A stretch of DNA of 64,000 nt from Alistipes sp. (GTDB lineage Bacteria; Bacteroidota; Bacteroidia; Bacteroidales; Rikenellaceae): contig JAGBFA010000007.1 of NCBI GenBank assembly GCA_017936685.1, positions 62,001 to 126,000 of the forward strand, given 5' to 3'. Shown here piece after piece: positions 59,962 to 64,000 of the stretch; position 1 is the first letter of the stretch, and every line of letters begins with the position of its first letter. The notes beneath the pieces were generated by a model that did not search any database, was not told where the DNA came from, and saw nothing but the letters and a program-made list of their open reading frames with translations. The translations under genes and the position numbers were made by a program.

Positions 59962-60101
59962 GATTCTCACGTCGCGTGCATGGCACGCTCCTCAGAATGA
60001 CAGGCAGCCTGTCACTCCGAGGAGCCAAAGGCGACGCGGGAGTCTCTTCACTCAAACTATCACTCCGATGCAGAACGAATACCCGACCGTGGAAGTCTCG
60101 C
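59962..60101. repeat. Three covarying hairpin repeats
   Basis: 59962-60002 (minus, ATTCT/AGAAT), 60011-60045 (plus, ACTCC/GGAGT with a GCC/GGC inner stem) and 60060-60101 (plus, degraded ACTCC copy). The rest of 59820-60218 holds two hairpin terminators and nothing else. Confidence 0.78.
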
Positions 60102-60166
60102 CTCCCCACCGTAATTTAAGACAGTGCCCATACCCCACCGCACCGCATGACAATACATAGAAAAAC

Positions 60167-60199
60167 AAGAGGAGCGCATGTATCATGCACTCCTCTTTG
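60167..60199 (-). terminator. Terminator of rpmE2
   Basis: On the minus strand, an imperfect stem AAGAGGAGTGCAT / ATGCGCTCCTCTT, followed by GTTTTTC. Confidence 0.75.
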
Positions 60200-60218
60200 G
60201 CTTTCGGCAGAACGTCTG

Positions 60219-60485
60219 TTACTTGGCGTTCTTCTTATCGTAGCGTTTTGCGTAACGGCTCATAAACTTATCCACACGACCGGCGGTGTCCACCAACTTC
60301 ATCTTGCCCGTGTAGAACGGGTGAGATGTGTTAGAGATTTCCATCTTGTATACGGGATAGGTTTCGCCGTTCACCTCGATGGTCTCTTTTGTCGAAACGG
60401 CGGACCTGCACAAAAACACGTGGTCGTTCGACATGTCCTTGAACGCCACTAAACGATAATTTTCCGGATGAATACCCTTTTTCAT
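60219..60485 (-). CDS. rpmE2: 50S ribosomal protein L31 type B
   Basis: An 88-residue type B L31: MKKGIHPENYRLVAFKDMSN at the start, and the SNTSHPFYTGKMKLVDTAGR block in the C-terminal half. It lacks the zinc-binding Cys of type A L31, as usual for Bacteroidetes. In-frame sequence upstream of 60485 would cross the TATCTTTG promoter, so this start is firm. Confidence 0.95.
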   Translation of the reverse strand: MKKGIHPENYRLVAFKDMSNDHVFLCRSAVSTKETIEVNGETYPVYKMEISNTSHPFYTGKMKLVDTAGRVDKFMSRYAKRYDKKNAK

Positions 60486-60521
60486 TTCGTCTTTTTGTTT
60501 AATTAAGTACTTAATTCGCCG

Positions 60522-60529
60522 CAAAGATA
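60522..60529 (-). promoter_or_regulatory. TAnnTTTG promoter of rpmE2
   Basis: TATCTTTG on the minus strand, 37 bases before the start. Confidence 0.75.
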
Positions 60530-60691
60530 ATAAAAAATTTTTGTCCGGCAACTTATGCCGCCTGTTTTCCGGATATTTTTTACAAATCCTCCGCACCTCT
60601 TCCCCGAATACCGGCCGAGTATCCGAGTTCTGTTCTTGCGCGGTATGGTCGAATAGCAGCCGACAAATTGCCTTTGCTATCCCAAGGCCCA

Positions 60692-61138
60692 GATTCTCAC
60701 GTCGCGATTTGCAATCGCATAACCAATATCAACCACGGAACTACGGCTTACGCCGTTATATAGTTCTGACCCCAAAACAAACGTCGACCACAGAGCTACG
60801 GCTTACGCCGTTATATAATTCTGACCCTCCCCTAACTGCTTCAACAGGCGAGTGCAATCGCTTGCGAATTGCCGAGCCGCCAAAGCAGTCACGACGCATA
60901 AGTCGCGTAGCGACGCGGCGTAAATCCCCTCCTCGGAGGGGAAACCAATGTCGACCACGAAGCGACGGCTTACGCCGTTTTATAATTCTGACCCTCCCCT
61001 AAATCCCCTCCTCGGAGGGGACTTTGGTCGCGCGATTTATCGCGCTCCATGTGGGGCGTTGTAGGCTTTTGCCGTATCCCGAGGTATGGCGTGGCAAGCT
61101 CCGTTACGCGTCCCGAGGTGGGGCGTTGGCGGATTGTC
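60692..61138 (+). repeat. Partial hairpin plus composite small-hairpin array (type C)
   Basis: 60692-60725 is a hairpin lacking its GTCATTCTGAGG arm and fused to ATAACCAATA, the same junction as at 49030. It is followed by three CTACGGCTTACGCCGTTATA-type units, the 100-base module shared with 46262, CCCCTCC/GGAGGGG hairpins and CGCGCGATTTATCGCGC. No gene is seen in 60530-61505. Confidence 0.75.
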
Positions 61139-61264
61139 TGTCACTCCGAGGAGCCGCAGGCGACATGGGAGTCTCGCCGTCGGGAGCACGTTTGGTCTGT
61201 GGAAGTTTGTCGACCCGAATAGAGATTCTCACGTCGCGATTTGCAATCGCTCCTCAGAATGACA
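61139..61264. repeat. Two covarying hairpin repeats
   Basis: 61139-61175 (plus, ACTCC/GGAGT, inner GCC/GGC) and 61224-61264 (minus, ATTCT/AGAAT, inner GCGATT/AATCGC). Confidence 0.82.
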
Positions 61265-61298
61265 GAACGGAAATAGTCTCCAAAGAACCACTACCCAA

Positions 61299-61496
61299 TT
61301 TTTCGTCAAAAGCGGTTAGTTGCAACTTTTTCGTTAAGCCGGACGAGCAAAGCGAAGTTTACTTCGGATTTGCCGCGGCGAGAAAAAGTGCATGAAATGA
61401 ACGCGCAACGAAAATTGGGCGGACGGGCTGTACTCGACGTACTGCCCGTTCGCCCAATCGAGCGAGCGGCCGCAAATGACCGCTTTTCACGAAAAA
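61299..61496 (+). repeat. TTTTTCGT element, copy 8 (198 bp form)
   Basis: Starts TTTTTCGTCAAAA, ends TTTTCACGAAAAA, central hairpin ACGGGCtGTAC/GTACtGCCCGT. Long form with the CGAAGTTTACTTCG module, as copy 4. It ends nine bases from the tnaA stop codon. Confidence 0.87.
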
Positions 61497-61505
61497 GGCG
61501 GAAAA

Positions 61506-62885
61506 TTACTTGGCAGGTTCCAACTCCACCGTAAAGTGCCGCATGATGGGGAACTCGCGGGTGATGGTGTAACCGTGAGTGATCTGCTCACGACGGTCGT
61601 AGACGTTTTTCAGCGCGGCGGCGATAACGTCCATGTGGTTGTTGGTGTAGGTGCGGCGCGGTATGGCCAAGCGCAGCAGCTCCAAAGCCGGATAACGGTT
61701 CTCGCGCGTGACGGGATCGCGGTCGGCCAGAATCGAACCGATCTCCACTCCGCGGATACCGGCTTCGAGATACAGCTCTACGGCTAACGTCTGGGCGATG
61801 AACTCCTCCTTGGGCACGTGCGTGAGCACCTTCTTGGCATCGACGAAGATGGCATGACCTCCGGCCGGACGCTGATAAGGTATGCCGTACTCGTCGAGCT
61901 TCGCGCCGAGATACTCCACCTGACGGATACGCGTTTCGAGATAGTCGAACTCGGTGCCCTCGTCCAGACCCACGGCCAGTGCGTTCATGTCGCGACCCGA
62001 CATGCCGCCATAGGTGATGAAGCCCTCGTTCATGATGCAGAACATCTGGCAGCGACGCCACAACGCCTCGTCGCGGAAAGCCACGAAGCCTCCCATGTTG
62101 ACTATGGCGTCCTTCTTCGACGACATGGTCATGATGTCGGCATACGAGAACATCTCGCGCACGATCTCCTTGATCGACTTGTCGGCATAGCCCTCTTCGC
62201 GCGTCTTGATGAAGTAGGCGTTCTCGGCGAAGCGCGCCGAGTCGATCTGCAAGCGTACTCCGTAGCGGTGGCAGAGAGCCGACACCTCGCGGATATTGGC
62301 CATCGATACGGGCTGTCCTCCGGCGGTGTTGTTCGTCACGGTCAGCACCACGGCCGGTATGCGCTCGGCGGGATACTCTTTGAGCACCTTTTCCAGCTTC
62401 GCGGGATCGAGATTACCCTTGAACGGTATCTCCAACTGCGTGTCGGCCGCCTCGTCGATGGTGCAGTCTATGGCCAGAGCCTTGCGGAACTCGATATGTC
62501 CTTTGGTGGTGTCGAAGTGCGAGTTGCCGGGCAGCACGTCGCCCTCCTTGATTATGGTCGAGTAGAGCACGTTCTCGGCGGCGCGACCCTGGTGCGTGGG
62601 CAGGAAGTAGTCGAAGCCGAGAATGTCGCGTATGGCGTTCTTCATGTTGAAGTAAGAACGCGCGCCGGCATAGCTCTCGTCGCCCTGCATCAGCGCAGCC
62701 CACTGGCGGTCGCTCATGGCACCCGTGCCCGAGTCGGTCAGAAGGTCGATGAAGACCTCGTCGCTTTTGAGGTTGAACAGGTTGTAATGCGCCTCGCGAA
62801 TCCAACGCTCGCGCTCCTCGCGCGTACTCTTGCGTATGGGTTCGACCATCTTTATACGATACGATTCAGAAAATGGTAATTCCAT
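61506..62885 (-). CDS. tnaA: Tryptophanase
   Basis: A 459-residue PLP beta-eliminating lyase. Motifs: LLTDSGTGAMSDRQWAALM, PTHQGRAAENVLY, TNNTAGGQPVSMANIRE, DSARFAENAYFI and the PLP-Lys in MSSKKDAIVNMGG. Two positions separate it from tyrosine phenol-lyase: VEIGS where TPL has MERG (its substrate Arg), and RHFT near the C-terminus where TPL has RFFT. It therefore degrades tryptophan to indole, pyruvate and ammonia. The transcript has a leader of about 190 bases with a small reading frame and hairpins. Confidence 0.93.
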   Translation of the reverse strand: MELPFSESYRIKMVEPIRKSTREERERWIREAHYNLFNLKSDEVFIDLLTDSGTGAMSDRQWAALMQGDESYAGARSYFNMKNAIRDILGFDYFLPTHQGRAAENVLYSTIIKEGDVLPGNSHFDTTKGHIEFRKALAIDCTIDEAADTQLEIPFKGNLDPAKLEKVLKEYPAERIPAVVLTVTNNTAGGQPVSMANIREVSALCHRYGVRLQIDSARFAENAYFIKTREEGYADKSIKEIVREMFSYADIMTMSSKKDAIVNMGGFVAFRDEALWRRCQMFCIMNEGFITYGGMSGRDMNALAVGLDEGTEFDYLETRIRQVEYLGAKLDEYGIPYQRPAGGHAIFVDAKKVLTHVPKEEFIAQTLAVELYLEAGIRGVEIGSILADRDPVTRENRYPALELLRLAIPRRTYTNNHMDVIAAALKNVYDRREQITHGYTITREFPIMRHFTVELEPAK

Positions 62886-62931
62886 AATTATAAGGTTTTA
62901 AGGTTTGTAAAGATTTTTCGATAAGGATTGT

Positions 62932-62955
62932 CGCCGCTAACGGCAGTTAGTCGGC
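62932..62955 (-). promoter_or_regulatory. Hairpin in the tnaA leader
   Basis: Stem GCCGACTAAC / GTTAGCGGC (one bulge) with a short loop between the leader reading frame and tnaA. A candidate attenuation or pausing structure. Confidence 0.4.
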
Positions 62956-63002
62956 AGCAGGCAGGCAGCGGACGCAGACGGCGCACCGCCGCGTCCCGCT
63001 TC

Positions 63003-63080
63003 TCAGGCGAGAAACTCGTCGCGGCGTTTGACATTGACAAATGCGCGCGCAAACATATTTTTCGTATGACGGTTCATCAT
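63003..63080 (-). CDS. Candidate leader peptide of tnaA (25 aa)
   Basis: A short frame, MMNRHTKNMFARAFVNVKRR then DEFLA and a stop, beginning about eight bases after the TACCTTTG box, so it would be the first thing translated on the tnaA transcript, perhaps leaderless. Its placement resembles TnaC of enteric bacteria, which controls tryptophanase by tryptophan-dependent stalling. It has no Trp and no similarity to TnaC, so a regulatory role is only a hypothesis. It could also be a chance frame. Confidence 0.3.
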   Translation of the reverse strand: MMNRHTKNMFARAFVNVKRRDEFLA

Positions 63081-63087
63081 GCTGTTT

Positions 63088-63095
63088 CAAAGGTA
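63088..63095 (-). promoter_or_regulatory. TAnnTTTG promoter of tnaA
   Basis: TACCTTTG on the minus strand, about 200 bases before tnaA. Confidence 0.65.
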
Positions 63096-63265
63096 GTAAT
63101 TTATCGGCAGAAAAGCAAAGACAACCGCCGAAATTTAATCGGACGGAGGCACAAATCGCAGCCTTTATCGTCGAAAAACCGGGTATGCCGGTGATAAAAC
63201 AGGGCTGTTCGTGATAAAAAAACCTCGGTTGATTGAATTAATTTTTTCAATCGCGGGGTTTGTTT

Positions 63266-63273
63266 TATATTTG
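63266..63273 (+). promoter_or_regulatory. TAnnTTTG promoter of the fimbrillin gene
   Basis: TATATTTG, 54 bases before the start; preceded by an imperfect hairpin (63216-63260). Confidence 0.65.
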
Positions 63274-63327
63274 TATCCGCGTAAATATATACTATTATAT
63301 ATATTATTATATAGATAAGAACGACGC

Positions 63328-64000
63328 ATGAAGGTCAAAGACAAGATATATGCGACTGTTTCGCTGATACTGCTGCTCGGCGCATGCAGCCGTCCTCTGC
63401 CCGAAGGATATGGAGAGCGGCCTGCTACGCAGACGATCGAAGCGTCGATAGGCATCTCTCTGAGCGATGAGACCCGCACATCGATCGGCGACGACGGCAT
63501 GACCACCCGTTGGAGCGTGGGCGACAAAATAGCTCTCTGGGCGCGCAATGCCGCAGGCGAATACTGCGTCGAGGCGGCCGTCTTCTCGCTGCGCCACTTC
63601 TCGGCGGACTACTCGACAGCTCTGTTCACCGGCCGCATAACGGCTATGGAGCAGGGCGACTACGACTATTTCATGGCATATCCCGTCCCGTCGGCCGTGG
63701 AGGGAACGAAGGCTTCATACGACATTCCGGCGGTGCAAAGCGGTAAATACGACGGGCAATGCGATGTCATGATCTCGTCCGCAACCCGCGGCGAGGCACT
63801 CTCTGCCGATCTGACGGCTAACGTATCGGCCGCGATGCACCACATGATGCACGCCGTAAAGATCACCATACCCGAGGGGCGCAACCTCTTCGGACATAGG
63901 TTCACACGCCTCGAAATGACATTTCCCTATCCCGTCACCGGACGCGTCACCTACGATGTCACCCGTCCCGACGAGGCACCGACAGTGAGCGAGCAGAGCA
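63328..64000 (+). CDS. Fimbrillin family lipoprotein (partial, runs off the end)
   Basis: An open frame of 224 codons to the end of the window. Lipoprotein signal (SLILLLGACS, Cys about 20), then the fimbrillin signature: ETRTSIGDDGMTTRWSVGDK IALW (broken here for length), YDYFMAYPVP and the beta-rich FTRLEMTFPYPVTG segment. It belongs to the Mfa-like/BACON-free fimbrillin superfamily of Bacteroidales cell-surface pilins and surface lipoproteins, transported as lipoproteins to the outer membrane. Stalk and anchor genes, if any, lie beyond the window. Confidence 0.85.
   Translation, partial: MKVKDKIYATVSLILLLGACSRPLPEGYGERPATQTIEASIGISLSDETRTSIGDDGMTTRWSVGDKIALWARNAAGEYCVEAAVFSLRHFSADYSTALFTGRITAMEQGDYDYFMAYPVPSAVEGTKASYDIPAVQSGKYDGQCDVMISSATRGEALSADLTANVSAAMHHMMHAVKITIPEGRNLFGHRFTRLEMTFPYPVTGRVTYDVTRPDEAPTVSEQS

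Noticed and set aside
5319..61264. A CRISPR array
   Set aside because: The repeats are irregularly spaced, in both orientations, and no unique spacers of constant length or cas genes are present.
62132..62420. Tyrosine phenol-lyase rather than tryptophanase
   Set aside because: The substrate-Arg motif MERG of tyrosine phenol-lyase is replaced by VEIGS, and the C-terminal RHFT matches tryptophanase.

Overview
The window looks like chromosomal DNA from a GC-rich member of the Bacteroidales. Alistipes (Rikenellaceae) is my best guess. The reasons are many promoters with the Bacteroidetes -7 box TAnnTTTG, a type B ribosomal protein L31, families largely restricted to Bacteroidetes (DUF4254, DUF4837, DUF6029, Omp28-like, fimbrillin, SusC-like barrels), a tryptophanase (Alistipes species are typically indole-positive) and clearly GC-rich coding sequence. 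The genus is inference; no 16S gene is present.

Layout. 0-5 kb: cysQ, a three-gene cassette (receiver-like, HEAT-like, GT2-like) joined by ATGA overlaps, then rplU-rpmA and rpmI-rplT. 5-8.3 kb: zinc-ribbon gene and an ABC transporter operon with a GntR regulator. 8.3-10 kb: a repeat island, tRNA-Val with a truncated tandem copy, and tRNA-Asn. 10-17.8 kb: DUF1573 protein, nfnAB, aquaporin, GT9/DUF4254, glucosaminidase-LysM protein and a conserved unknown. 17.8-21.1 kb: arsenical resistance genes (arsR, ArsF-, ArsG-, thioredoxin- and ArsP-like). 21-24.5 kb: tRNA-Arg, a membrane protein, an acyltransferase and a flavin reductase. 24.5-29.7 kb: a four-gene operon with every junction an ATGA overlap (ribulokinase, MFS importer, EEP phosphatase, MINPP-like phosphatase). 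30-39.6 kb: DUF2156-GNAT fusion, LTA-synthase-like sulfatase, rlmH, a GH2-like protein without catalytic residues, asnS, rpoN. 39.8-45.9 kb: TlpA/DUF6029/Omp28 set and a TonB-dependent barrel. 46-53 kb: nucleoside permease, tRNA-Gln, a second repeat island, efp, ubiX, a deacetylase and DUF4837. 53.5-56.7 kb: a MurNAc recycling operon (murT-murK-murQ). 56.7-64 kb: secreted S8 peptidase with an FN3 lipoprotein, rpmE2, a third repeat island, tnaA with a long leader, and the start of a fimbrillin gene.

The most unusual content is between the genes. Two families of structured repeats fill nearly every long intergenic gap. One is a short two-stem hairpin (about 35 copies by eye) whose outer and inner stems both change sequence while staying base-paired. 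The other is a discrete element of 121-125 or 198 bp with TTTTTCGT(C/G)AAAA ends and a central hairpin that also covaries (8 copies). No transposase or integrase gene is present. Several protein-coding genes appear to be intact but non-catalytic members of enzyme families (receiver, GT2, GH2).

Metabolically the window suggests a gut anaerobe that recycles cell-wall sugars (MurTKQ, glucosaminidase), degrades tryptophan, moves electrons between ferredoxin and NAD(P)H (NfnAB), resists organoarsenicals and dephosphorylates organic phosphates outside the cytoplasm.
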